Positions 54,851-63,105 of a DNA stretch of 64,000 bases are shown here, one piece after another. The DNA lies in NCBI RefSeq assembly GCF_000799715.1, contig NZ_JUHG01000016.1, forward strand, positions 248,001 through 312,000. The letters run 5' to 3'. Origin of the DNA: Martinezella rhizogenes (lineage in GTDB: Bacteria; Pseudomonadota; Alphaproteobacteria; Rhizobiales; Rhizobiaceae). The translations under genes and the position numbers were made by a program. The notes below the pieces were generated by a model. It was not told where the DNA came from. It saw only the letters and a list, made by a program, of their open reading frames with translations, and did no database searches. The stretch's first letter is position 1, and each line of letters begins with the position of its first letter.

Positions 54851-55471
54851 ATGACCGGCAAATTGTTCACATCCGTCGCTGCTGGCGCGGTCTTTGCCAC
54901 AGCATCGGTTCTTTCGCCGATGGCCTTCGCCCAGGCGCAGCAGCCATCCGATAACAACGCGCAGCCGACACAGACCGCCCCGGCAACGCCTGATGTCACC
55001 AAGCCTGCACCCCAGATGCCGCAGAACGATGCCCAGGCGCCAGCTCCGGCACCGACCACCACCACAGCGCAGGCCGGTGGCTATCTGACCGAACAATCGG
55101 CAGACCAGATCAGCGCCAGGACCTATATGGGCCAGTCGGTCTATAATGGTCAGAATGAAAGCATCGGCAGCATCAACGACCTGGTCCTGATGAAGCAGGG
55201 CGGCGTTGTCGCCGCGGTCGTCGGCGTCGGCGGTTTCCTTGGCATGGGCCAGAAGAACGTCGCCGTTCCCTTCGAGAAGATCACGGCGACACAGAATGCC
55301 GAGGACGGCACCATCAAGCTGACGACCACCGAAACGGCCGACACGCTGAAGTCTGCCCCTGAGTTCAAGACACTTGCGGCGCAGGCCGCCGAAAAGGCCG
55401 CACGGATGCCGGCAACCGCTGCGGTGCCCGGAACCGACAGCACGACGACCTCGTCAACGACCAACAAGTGA
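54851..55471 (+). CDS. Exported PRC-barrel domain protein
   Basis: 206 residues: signal peptide (KLFTSVAAGAVFATASVLSPMAFAQ), a Pro/Gln/Thr/Ala-rich linker, a PRC-barrel domain (about 90-165; YMGQSVYNGQNESIGSINDLVLMKQGG split; FLGMGQKNVAVPFEKI), and a Thr/Ala-rich tail. Start at 54851 with AGGTAGG upstream. Such proteins are common in rhizobial stress-response loci; role unknown. A GC hairpin follows. Confidence 0.85.
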   Translation: MTGKLFTSVAAGAVFATASVLSPMAFAQAQQPSDNNAQPTQTAPATPDVTKPAPQMPQNDAQAPAPAPTTTTAQAGGYLTEQSADQISARTYMGQSVYNGQNESIGSINDLVLMKQGGVVAAVVGVGGFLGMGQKNVAVPFEKITATQNAEDGTIKLTTTETADTLKSAPEFKTLAAQAAEKAARMPATAAVPGTDSTTTSSTTNK

Positions 55472-55493
55472 CGAAGGTTCTCGCACCATTGAG

Positions 55494-55522
55494 AAACGGC
55501 GGCCCGCATGGGGCCACCGTTT
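55494..55522 (+). terminator. Terminator hairpin after the PRC-barrel gene
   Basis: AAACGGCGGCCC-GCAT-GGGCCACCGTTT pairs with one mismatch. It separates the convergent PRC-barrel and argG genes. Confidence 0.75.
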
Positions 55523-55545
55523 AGCATGCACGACAGGTTGGGCCT

Positions 55546-56769
55546 TCAATTTCCCAACTTCTGACTACGCGCCGCCAAAGTCTTCAGTCGCAGCCCATTG
55601 AGCTTGATGAAGCCCTCTGCGTCGTGATGATCGTAGCTGCCCGACCCCTCCTCGAACGTCACCAGATCCATTGAGTAGAGCGAATTGGGGGAGCTGCGCG
55701 CAATCACGCTCACCGAGCCCTTATGCAGCTTTACCGTCACCTCGCCGGCAACATGGGTCTGACTCCAGTCGATCAGCGCCTGCAACATTTCCCGCTCCGG
55801 TGCATACCAGAAACCGTTATAGATCAGCTCGGCATAACGCGGCATGATCTCGTCCTTCAGGTGAGCCGCACCACGGTCGAGTGTGATCGATTCGATTCCA
55901 CGATGCGCGGCAAGCAGGATCGTGCCGCCCGGTGTCTCGTAGACCCCGCGCGATTTCATGCCAAGGAACCGGTTCTCGACCAGATCGATCCGCCCTACAC
56001 CATGCTTGCCACCCAGTTCATTGAGCCTGGTCAGCAACGTCGCCGGCGACAGCTTGACGCCGTTGAGAGAAACCGCGTCACCCGTCTCGAAGCCGATGGT
56101 GATGATTTCGGGCACGTTAGGCGCGTCCACGGGATCGACCGTGCGCTGATAGACATAGTCCGGCGCGATATCGGCCGGATCTTCCAGAACCTTGCCCTCG
56201 GACGAGGTGTGCAACAAATTCGCGTCGATCGAAAACGGCGCTTCGCCGCGCTTGTCCTTGGGGACCGGGATCTGGTTCCGTTCGGCATACTCAATGAGAT
56301 GCGTGCGGGACTGAATATTCCATTCCCGCCACGGCGCGATGACCTTGATGGACGGATCGAGCGCATTGACGGTCAATTCGAACCGGACCTGATCATTGCC
56401 CTTGCCGGTGGCGCCATGGGAAATGGCATCGGCCCCCACTTCCTGGGCGATCCTAACAAGATGCTTTGCGATAAGCGGACGGGCAATGGAGGAACCGAGC
56501 AGGTATTGGCCTTCGTACACCGTGTTGGCGCGGAACATCGGGAACACAAAGTCACGCACGAATTCCTCGCGCACATCGACGATGCGGATGTCCTTGATTC
56601 CGAGCATTTCAGCCTTCGCGCGCGCTGGTTCAAGCTCCTCGCCCTGACCCAGATCGGCGGTGAACGTCACTACCTCGCATTTATAGGTCTCCTGCAGCCA
56701 TTTGAGGATGATCGAGGTGTCCAGGCCGCCCGAATAGGAGAGCACGATCTTCTTGATATCTTTGACCAT
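55546..56769 (-). CDS. argG: Argininosuccinate synthase
   Basis: Joins citrulline and aspartate in arginine synthesis. 407 residues from ATG 56769 (MVKDIKKIVLSYSGGLDTS); the PP-loop SGGLDTS, TADLGQGEE, SHGATGKGNDQVRFEL and YETPGGTIL are conserved. A 56-residue longer frame upstream is non-coding. Divergent from the Lrp-type regulator, with a 130-bp shared control region. Confidence 0.97.
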   Translation of the reverse strand: MVKDIKKIVLSYSGGLDTSIILKWLQETYKCEVVTFTADLGQGEELEPARAKAEMLGIKDIRIVDVREEFVRDFVFPMFRANTVYEGQYLLGSSIARPLIAKHLVRIAQEVGADAISHGATGKGNDQVRFELTVNALDPSIKVIAPWREWNIQSRTHLIEYAERNQIPVPKDKRGEAPFSIDANLLHTSSEGKVLEDPADIAPDYVYQRTVDPVDAPNVPEIITIGFETGDAVSLNGVKLSPATLLTRLNELGGKHGVGRIDLVENRFLGMKSRGVYETPGGTILLAAHRGIESITLDRGAAHLKDEIMPRYAELIYNGFWYAPEREMLQALIDWSQTHVAGEVTVKLHKGSVSVIARSSPNSLYSMDLVTFEEGSGSYDHHDAEGFIKLNGLRLKTLAARSQKLGN

Positions 56770-56830
56770 GAGTGATTTTCGTTCCCAGTTTAATTGTCTT
56801 GGAACGATAGGCCAAAGCTGGCGCAATTGG

Positions 56831-56850
56831 CTTGCGAAGACAGTCGCAAG
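56831..56850. promoter_or_regulatory. Inverted repeat between argG and the Lrp-type gene
   Basis: CTTGCG-AAGACAGT-CGCAAG, followed by TTGCATAATGTTGGCATATTATAG, which is AT-rich and Lrp-box-like (shown as one continuous region of about 24 bp split at 56851-56874). Candidate operator for the divergent regulator. Confidence 0.4.
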
Positions 56851-56899
56851 CTTGCATAATGTTGGCATATTATAGCGTCTGTATCGGATATAGGAGCAG

Positions 56900-57370
56900 A
56901 TGATGCCACCAACACTCGACGCTATCGATCGGCGCATACTTCGCGCGCTTCAGCGCAATGGGCGAATTCCGAATGTCGAGCTGGCCAAGGAAGTGGGGCT
57001 TTCGCCCTCACCCTGCTTGCGCAGAGTACGGCTGCTGGAAGAATCGGGCGTCATCGATCGCTATGTTGCCGTGCTCGATCCGGCAAAGGTCGGCATGGGA
57101 CTTACCGTGTTCGCTCGCGTTTGGTTCAAAACGCAGGACGCCGAGATTACCCATCAGTTCGCGGAGGCAGTCAGAAAGTTCCCCGAGGTCGTCGAATGCT
57201 ACCTGACGACCGGTGAATGCGACGCCATCATGCGGATCGTAACCGCCGATCTCCACAGCTATTGGCGCTTCCAGGCCGATCATCTGACGCGCATACCCAG
57301 CGTCCAAAGCGTCAAGACCGATGTTCCGATGGAAACGATCAAGCAGGGCCACGAACTGCCATTGCCATAG
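56900..57370 (+). CDS. Lrp/AsnC-family transcription regulator
   Basis: 156 residues: N-terminal AsnC helix-turn-helix (LDAIDRRILRALQRNGRI, NVELAKEVGLSPSPCLRRVRLLEESGVI split across 21-46) and a C-terminal RAM domain (about 70-145; FARVWFKTQDAE, CYLTTGECDAIMRIVTADL). Likely senses an amino acid; with argG opposite, arginine metabolism is a reasonable but unproven target. Start at 56900 or 56903 after TAGGAG. Confidence 0.9.
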   Translation: MMPPTLDAIDRRILRALQRNGRIPNVELAKEVGLSPSPCLRRVRLLEESGVIDRYVAVLDPAKVGMGLTVFARVWFKTQDAEITHQFAEAVRKFPEVVECYLTTGECDAIMRIVTADLHSYWRFQADHLTRIPSVQSVKTDVPMETIKQGHELPLP

Positions 57371-57410
57371 GTTTGACGACACGCTGAGGCGCGCGCCGTC
57401 TGGCTCGTGA

Positions 57411-58751
57411 TCAATTTCCGTGGAGATAGCGTAGAGTGGCGGTGCTATCGACGGGCTTGCCGTAATAGTAGCCCTGCCCCATGGCGCAGCCGAGCGATTT
57501 GAGTTTGGCCGCCTCGGCATGATCCTCGATGCCTTCCGCGACGACTTCGAGGTCGAGCCCCTCACACATGGCGAGAACCGCCTTGACGATGTGTTCGGAC
57601 GCGCGGTCCGAATTGATACGCGAGACGAAGGCGCGGTCGATCTTGACCTTGTCGAAGATGAATTCGCGCAGGCGGCCAAGGCTGGATTGGCCGGTGCCGA
57701 AATCGTCCAGAGAAATGCGCACGCCGGCGGCCCTAAGGTCGGCGATAATACGATTTGCGGTTTCGGCCGAGCTCATGACGGCGGTTTCGGTGATTTCCAG
57801 CTCCAGACGATGCGGATCCAGCCCGACGCGACCGAGAATGGCAAGGATGCTGCTGCTCGTGCCGGGATCCATCAGTTGCGCCGAGGACAGGTTGAAGGAG
57901 AGGAACAGCTCACGCGGCCAGGAGAGTGCCGCCTCCGCTGCCTTGCGCAGCAAGGTCTCGGAGAGGGCATCGATGAAACCGCGCTCCTCGGCGAGCGGCA
58001 CGAAGACGGCGGGCGAGACGAAGCCGAGATCGGCGTCGTTCCAGCGCGCCAGGGCCTCGAAACCGAGAACCGCACCGTTGGCAAGCGAGACGATCGGCTG
58101 GAAATGCACGTCGATAGCATCCGAGATGATGGCATTGCGCAGCGCCTGTTCGAGCTGTGTCGCGCGCTTCATCTCCTGGGCGATTTCCTTGGAATAGACG
58201 GTGATCTGACCACGGCCGCGACGCTTGGAGCGATAGAGCGCGGTCTCGGTGTTTTTCAGCAGATCGTCAAATTCCTCGCCGGCAAAGGGATAGATGGCAA
58301 AGCCGAAAGAGGCGGACAGGCGAACGTTGCGATCGCCGAGATCATAGGGGGCCGACAGCACTTCGCGGATCATCTGGCCGAATTTCTCCGCGCCGACGCG
58401 CTCGAAGACCAGCGGCAGCACGAAAGCGAATTCGTCGCCGTCATGACGCGTCACGGTGGCGCCGTCGGGAATGCAGGCCTTGAGGCGGTGGGCGACCTGA
58501 CACAGGATCTCGTCGCCGGCCTCGACGCCGAAGAGGTCGTTGATTGGCTTGAAGGAATCGAGATTGACGATGCCGATGGTAAAGGGGGCGGGATCGCTGG
58601 CGCGCTCGACCGAAAGCAGCCGCGCACGGTCGCGCATGCGGTGGCGGTTACCCAAACCCGTCAGCGGATCGGTATAAGCCATCGCCTGCAACTCGTTCTG
58701 ACTGACTGTCGCGAGCGGTATTTCAGCCGATTTCATGTTCAGTCCCGACAT
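57411..58751 (-). CDS. GGDEF-EAL protein
   Basis: 446 residues from ATG 58751 (GGAG upstream). GGDEF domain (about 20-185) has the signature position HDGDEF (103-108), where Asp104 replaces the first Gly, and no RxxD inhibitory site is visible. EAL domain (about 200-440): FEALARW (231-237), ELEITETAVM, LDDFGTGQSSL, KIDRAFV, VAEGIE and QGYYYGKP are intact. The phosphodiesterase side therefore looks active; cyclase activity is doubtful. No sensor or membrane domain. It probably tunes c-di-GMP in response to a partner protein. Confidence 0.92.
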   Translation of the reverse strand: MSGLNMKSAEIPLATVSQNELQAMAYTDPLTGLGNRHRMRDRARLLSVERASDPAPFTIGIVNLDSFKPINDLFGVEAGDEILCQVAHRLKACIPDGATVTRHDGDEFAFVLPLVFERVGAEKFGQMIREVLSAPYDLGDRNVRLSASFGFAIYPFAGEEFDDLLKNTETALYRSKRRGRGQITVYSKEIAQEMKRATQLEQALRNAIISDAIDVHFQPIVSLANGAVLGFEALARWNDADLGFVSPAVFVPLAEERGFIDALSETLLRKAAEAALSWPRELFLSFNLSSAQLMDPGTSSSILAILGRVGLDPHRLELEITETAVMSSAETANRIIADLRAAGVRISLDDFGTGQSSLGRLREFIFDKVKIDRAFVSRINSDRASEHIVKAVLAMCEGLDLEVVAEGIEDHAEAAKLKSLGCAMGQGYYYGKPVDSTATLRYLHGN

Positions 58752-58850
58752 TTTCTCCACCCGCAAAAGAGCATGACGGCGAAGTCTTAACAAAGGATGG
58801 CGGGGCTCCGGTCATTCCAAACGGACAATATCTCTTCATCGAGGCAGCAA

Positions 58851-60593
58851 CTACGAGACCTGCCTGGCTAGAGCGTTACGGCCACCACGCATGTGCTTCT
58901 GGAACACGGTCTCGAGAATATCCGGGCTGACGGGCTTCAGGATGACATCGTCCATGCCGGCATCGGCGCATTCGTTGCGGTCACGCTCGAAAGCCTGGGT
59001 CAGCACGCCGATGATCGGCGTGTGCGATCCGCTGTCTTTTTCGGCATTGCGGATCAGCCGCGCTGCCTCGAAACCATTGAGGCCCGGCAGGGAAATATCC
59101 ATCAGGACCAGCTCCGGACGATGCTCGCTCCAGAGCCGCACGGCCTCGTCGCCGCTCGGGGCGATCATGTAGCGGTAACCGAGCCCCTCTAAAATCTGCG
59201 AGAAGACGATCTGATTGATGTCGTTGTCCTCTGCGACCAGGATCTGCAAGCCGTGCTCTTCGCCGCCAGCCGTGATCTGCCAGTCCTCCACCCCGCCTTC
59301 GGCACTCTCGCCCGGCTTGCGGCGGATATTGCGGTTGAAGTGCCGCGCAATCAGGAAGGTGAGTTCAGAGGCAAGCTGTGAGCCATCCAGCGACAGCGCC
59401 GGGATACTCTGACGCTCCGCCAGTTCGACGCCGCGATTGCCGAGCTGGTTGTCGACGATCACCAGATCGATCTTGACCCCGAGGGAACTCGCAACATCCA
59501 GGAACGCCGCCTCCTCGTTTTCATTGTGGACCGAGCAGGTGTCGAAGCCGTATTTGGCGAGCATCTTCAGCGCGGCCGTTTCAGCTGCGAGATCGCTGGT
59601 CACCACCAGGATCTTGCGGCCGGAAAAATTCTCGGGAACGAAGGTCTCCATGGCCGGAGGGCGGCGCGATATGGTCTGAAGCGCCGCCATCGGCACATAG
59701 GCGCGCCGGTAGGAGCGATCGCCATTCTCCTTGATCTCCGAGGCGAGCGCGAATTCGTCGAAATCGGCTCCGTCCTTCGGCAGGTCCTGCATGGTGGCAA
59801 TGAGGAAATAGCGGCCGGGCTTGCCGATGCGCTGCTTTCTGGTGACAACGTCGCGCTCGATGCCGTCGCGTGAGATCTGCCGCTGGTGCGTGATTGACAT
59901 TTCGCCGGTCTCGATGACATGCCGGTCGCTTTCCTCGAAGCGGTTGGCAAGGTCGGTGGAGAAGAGATCGGCGCCCTTGCGGCCCAGCACCTCCTCCGGC
60001 GTGGTCTGGTATTTGTCGCTGAACGCCCTGTTGACCGCGACATAGACCATGTTGCAGTCCTTGACGAAGAGCGGAAACGGCAGGTTGTCGAGAATATCCT
60101 CGGTGAGCTGCACGCGCTCCATATCGATGCGCCACTGCTCCTCACGTTTTTTCACCTCGGAAATATCCGAAAGGATGCAGACGCCGAACCCCGATGGCAG
60201 CCGGCGCTTGACGAAGCGGACCCAGCGATCCGCGCCGAGGCGCTCCGTCGTCTCGAACCGCTCGCGCCAATGAGAGGCAATGCACTGCGAGATCCAATCG
60301 TCGCGCGTCATCGTCGATTTCGCCTGGCCGTTCGGATGCCGCATGCCGGTATCGAAGACCGCGCCGAGATAATCCCGCAGTCGGGTCGACGGTTGCAGGA
60401 ATTGCGGCGGGATCGGGAAGAAATTCAGGACCTGGCGGCTGGCGAACAGCAACAGGTCGTTCTTGTCATAGACGAGGACGGCGCTGGAAAGTCCATCGCA
60501 GACGGCATCGAACAGCGCCGCCTGCAGATTGCCGTCCGACGGCACATCTTCAGTCATCACTGCAAAGGCTGCCTTGCCAATCTCGGCAGTCAT
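58851..60593 (-). CDS. PAS-PAS-pseudoREC-REC response regulator without kinase
   Basis: 580 residues. Two PAS-like domains (about 25-145 and 165-275), a degenerate receiver-like segment (about 325-415; the acidic pair is lost), and a full receiver domain (about 448-570) with Glu455/Asp456, phospho-Asp499 in LVLMDISLPG, Thr532 and Lys553. No histidine-kinase or output domain. Start at 60593 (MTAEIGKAAF, AGGAAGC upstream). It may accept phosphate from a separate kinase or act in the divJ/pleC-type network, which is inference. It precedes the GGDEF-EAL gene (99-bp gap) and is divergent from mutL. Confidence 0.88.
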   Translation of the reverse strand: MTAEIGKAAFAVMTEDVPSDGNLQAALFDAVCDGLSSAVLVYDKNDLLLFASRQVLNFFPIPPQFLQPSTRLRDYLGAVFDTGMRHPNGQAKSTMTRDDWISQCIASHWRERFETTERLGADRWVRFVKRRLPSGFGVCILSDISEVKKREEQWRIDMERVQLTEDILDNLPFPLFVKDCNMVYVAVNRAFSDKYQTTPEEVLGRKGADLFSTDLANRFEESDRHVIETGEMSITHQRQISRDGIERDVVTRKQRIGKPGRYFLIATMQDLPKDGADFDEFALASEIKENGDRSYRRAYVPMAALQTISRRPPAMETFVPENFSGRKILVVTSDLAAETAALKMLAKYGFDTCSVHNENEEAAFLDVASSLGVKIDLVIVDNQLGNRGVELAERQSIPALSLDGSQLASELTFLIARHFNRNIRRKPGESAEGGVEDWQITAGGEEHGLQILVAEDNDINQIVFSQILEGLGYRYMIAPSGDEAVRLWSEHRPELVLMDISLPGLNGFEAARLIRNAEKDSGSHTPIIGVLTQAFERDRNECADAGMDDVILKPVSPDILETVFQKHMRGGRNALARQVS

Positions 60594-60938
60594 TCGTCCG
60601 CTTCCTACATCTATCCGATTACGGCACGCCAAAGCTTAAGAGCCGCGACAGCTCTCAAGATCAATTTGTGGAGACATCATGCTGGCATGGGTACTTGAAA
60701 CAGGCGGAAGCCGGCTCATGAAGAAATGACGGCCACCAACCTGCCGCCAAGAGCCGTATGCGCGCAAAAAGCGCGCCGCCTGCAATCATTTCAAGTTTTC
60801 CAAGGGCAACGTGTCATCTTTCCCTTAATCATTGATTAAATTTATGAACAAAGTCCCCCCAACCTGAATCGGGTGGATGACCAAAGGCGAACAGCGATTT
60901 CTCTTTCCAGTTCGCCCCGAATCCACGAAAATGCAAAG
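60594..60938. other. Divergent region between PAS-REC gene and mutL
   Basis: 345 bp. It holds a GCGCGC-AAAAA-GCGCGC hairpin near 60760-60776 and the perfect CtrA-type box at 60835-60849. No gene seen; it must contain both promoters. Confidence 0.5.
60835..60849. promoter_or_regulatory. CtrA box TTAA-N7-TTAA
   Basis: TTAATCATTGATTAA is a perfect 15-bp palindrome and fits the CtrA consensus TTAA-N7-TTAA exactly. It lies 90 bp before mutL and 242 bp before the divergent PAS-REC gene. Confidence 0.65.
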
Positions 60939-62756
60939 ATGACCATCAAACAACTCTCGGAAACCCTGATCAACCAGATCGCCGCCGGCGAAGTCATCGA
61001 GCGACCGGCGAGCGCTGCCAAGGAACTGATCGAGAATGCGTTGGATGCCGGCGCAACCCGCATCGAAATCGCGACGGCCGGTGGCGGCAAGGCGCTGCTG
61101 AGGGTCAGCGACAACGGCTCCGGCATGGAGCAGGCGGATCTTGAGCTTGCCATCAAGCGGCACTGCACCTCGAAGATTTCCGATACGCTGGACGATATTC
61201 GCACGCTCGGTTTTCGCGGCGAGGCCCTGCCCTCCATCGGCTCGGTGGCGCGGCTGTCGATCGCCAGCCGCAGGATCGGCAGCGCCGGCGGCGCCGAGAT
61301 CGCGGTGGCGGGCGGCAAGGTGCTGCATCTGCGCCCGGCAGCGGCCAATCCGGGCACGATCGTCGAGGTGCGCGACCTGTTTTTTGCGACCCCGGCGCGG
61401 CTGAAATTCCTGAAGACCGAGAAGGCCGAGGCAGCGGCGATCACCGAAGTCGTCAAACGCATGGCGATTGCCTTTCCGCAGGTGCGCTTCGTGCTCTCCG
61501 GCAGCGACCGCTCGACGCTGGAATTTCCGGCGACCGGCGACGACCGTCTCGCCCGCATGGCGCAGGTACTTGGCAAGGACTTTAAGGACAATGCGATCGA
61601 GCTTGATGCTGCCCGTGAGGATGTGGGTCTTACCGGCTTTGCCGGCGTGCCGACCTTCAATCGCGGCAACTCGGCGCATCAATACGCCTTCGTCAACGGC
61701 CGGCCGGTGCAGGACAAGCTGATCCTGTCGGCGATCCGTGGTGCCTATGCCGAGACCATCCCGTCTGGGCGCTATCCCATCGCCGTCCTGTCCATCACGC
61801 TCGATCCAGCCCTTCTCGACGTCAACGTGCATCCGGCGAAATCCGATGTCCGCTTCCGCGATCCAGGCCTGGTGCGCGGTCTGATCGTCGGCGCCATTCG
61901 CGAGGCTTTGGCGCGCGAGGGCGATCGCGCCGCCACAACAGGCGCCGACGGCATGCTGCGCGCCTTCAGCCCCGGCTTCCAGCCGGGGTGGCGGCCCTCC
62001 GCTCCGAGCACGCCCTGGACGCCCGAGGCTTCGCCATCGCGGCCCTATCAGCCCACGGCCAACGGTTATGGCTTCAGGGAACGGCCGCAAGCCGCCTTTG
62101 ACGGCCTGACCATGCCGACCGCCCGGGCCGAGAGCGCCTCGCCGATCGAACCTGTCCGCATGGAAGAACCAGCCCGGTTCCCTCTTGGGGCGGCCCGCGC
62201 GCAACTGCATGAGAATTACATCGTCGCGCAGACCGATGACGGTCTCGTCATCGTCGATCAGCATGCGGCGCATGAGCGGCTGGTGTTCGAGGAGATGCGC
62301 AAGGCGCTGCATTCCAAGCGCCTGTCCTCGCAGGTCCTTCTCATTCCCGAGATCATCGACCTGCCGGAAGAGGATTGCGACCGGCTGATGGTATTTGCCG
62401 ACGAGCTGGGCGAGCTCGGCCTTGCCATCGAACGCTTCGGCCCCGGCGCGATCGCCGTGCGCGAGACGCCGGCCATGCTCGGCGAAGTGGATGCGCAAGG
62501 GCTGGTCCGGCAGTTGGCCGACGAAATCGCCGAGTGGGATACGGCCTCCGGTCTTGCCGCAAAGCTCGAATATGTCGCCGCCACCATGGCCTGCCATGGC
62601 TCGGTACGCTCCGGGCGGCGGCTGAGGCCGGAAGAGATGAATGCGCTCCTACGCCAGATGGAGGCAACGCCGGGCTCGGGCCAGTGCAATCACGGCCGAC
62701 CCACCTATATTGAGCTGAAGCTCTCAGACATCGAACGGCTGTTCGGACGAAGCTGA
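60939..62756 (+). CDS. mutL: DNA mismatch repair protein MutL
   Basis: 605 residues from ATG 60939 (MTIKQLSETLINQIAAGEVI). GHKL ATPase N-terminus: ELIENALDAGAT, DNGSGM and GFRGEALPSI. Long Pro-rich linker (about 345-420). The C-terminal domain shows an endonuclease signature DQHA-x2-E-x4-E in DQHAAHERLVFEE (about 445-457), ACHGSVR and CNHGRP, so this MutL probably nicks DNA itself, as expected in bacteria without MutH. The ribosome site is weak. Followed by DUF2093. Confidence 0.97.
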   Translation: MTIKQLSETLINQIAAGEVIERPASAAKELIENALDAGATRIEIATAGGGKALLRVSDNGSGMEQADLELAIKRHCTSKISDTLDDIRTLGFRGEALPSIGSVARLSIASRRIGSAGGAEIAVAGGKVLHLRPAAANPGTIVEVRDLFFATPARLKFLKTEKAEAAAITEVVKRMAIAFPQVRFVLSGSDRSTLEFPATGDDRLARMAQVLGKDFKDNAIELDAAREDVGLTGFAGVPTFNRGNSAHQYAFVNGRPVQDKLILSAIRGAYAETIPSGRYPIAVLSITLDPALLDVNVHPAKSDVRFRDPGLVRGLIVGAIREALAREGDRAATTGADGMLRAFSPGFQPGWRPSAPSTPWTPEASPSRPYQPTANGYGFRERPQAAFDGLTMPTARAESASPIEPVRMEEPARFPLGAARAQLHENYIVAQTDDGLVIVDQHAAHERLVFEEMRKALHSKRLSSQVLLIPEIIDLPEEDCDRLMVFADELGELGLAIERFGPGAIAVRETPAMLGEVDAQGLVRQLADEIAEWDTASGLAAKLEYVAATMACHGSVRSGRRLRPEEMNALLRQMEATPGSGQCNHGRPTYIELKLSDIERLFGRS

Positions 62757-62839
62757 GCGCCGGTATCGCCAAAAGAGCTGGAAAAATCCGGTCGGGCGCG
62801 TTATGGCAAACAAGTGATAAAGATTGAGGACGACAGCAG

Positions 62840-63070
62840 ATGAATCTTTTTGAGGGACACGGAAACCGCGAGGCGAAGGTTCGCTATCTCGACGGCGATT
62901 TCCAAATCCTCATGCCGGGCTCCTATGTCGTTTGCGCCATGACCGGCCGGCATATCGCGCTTGATGAGCTGCGCTATTGGAGCGTCGCCCGGCAGGAGCC
63001 CTATGCCGACGTGATGTCGTCGCTCGAAGCCGACAAACGCGCCGGCGTGCTTCCGAACCAGAAGCGGTAG
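62840..63070 (+). CDS. DUF2093 domain-containing protein
   Basis: A 76-residue protein, MNLFEGHGNREAKVRYLDG then FQILMPGSYVVCAMTGRHIALDELRYWSVARQEPYA (split across 21-56). This is the DUF2093 family, a small alphaproteobacterial protein often next to mutL or lpxK. Function unknown. GAGGACGACAGC precedes the ATG. Confidence 0.88.
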   Translation: MNLFEGHGNREAKVRYLDGDFQILMPGSYVVCAMTGRHIALDELRYWSVARQEPYADVMSSLEADKRAGVLPNQKR

Positions 63071-63091
63071 TCTCACCTTCCCCGGCCGCGC

Positions 63092-63105
63092 GGCGCTATA
63101 GCGCC
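63092..63105. promoter_or_regulatory. Perfect 14-bp palindrome at the lpxK stop codon
   Basis: GGCGCTATAGCGCC is self-complementary and includes the TAG stop of lpxK. It lies between convergent DUF2093 and lpxK genes and may help terminate both. Confidence 0.4.

Noticed and set aside
60825..62597. 590-residue minus frame opposite mutL
   Set aside because: Antisense to a clear mutL; His/Arg/Gly-rich shadow.
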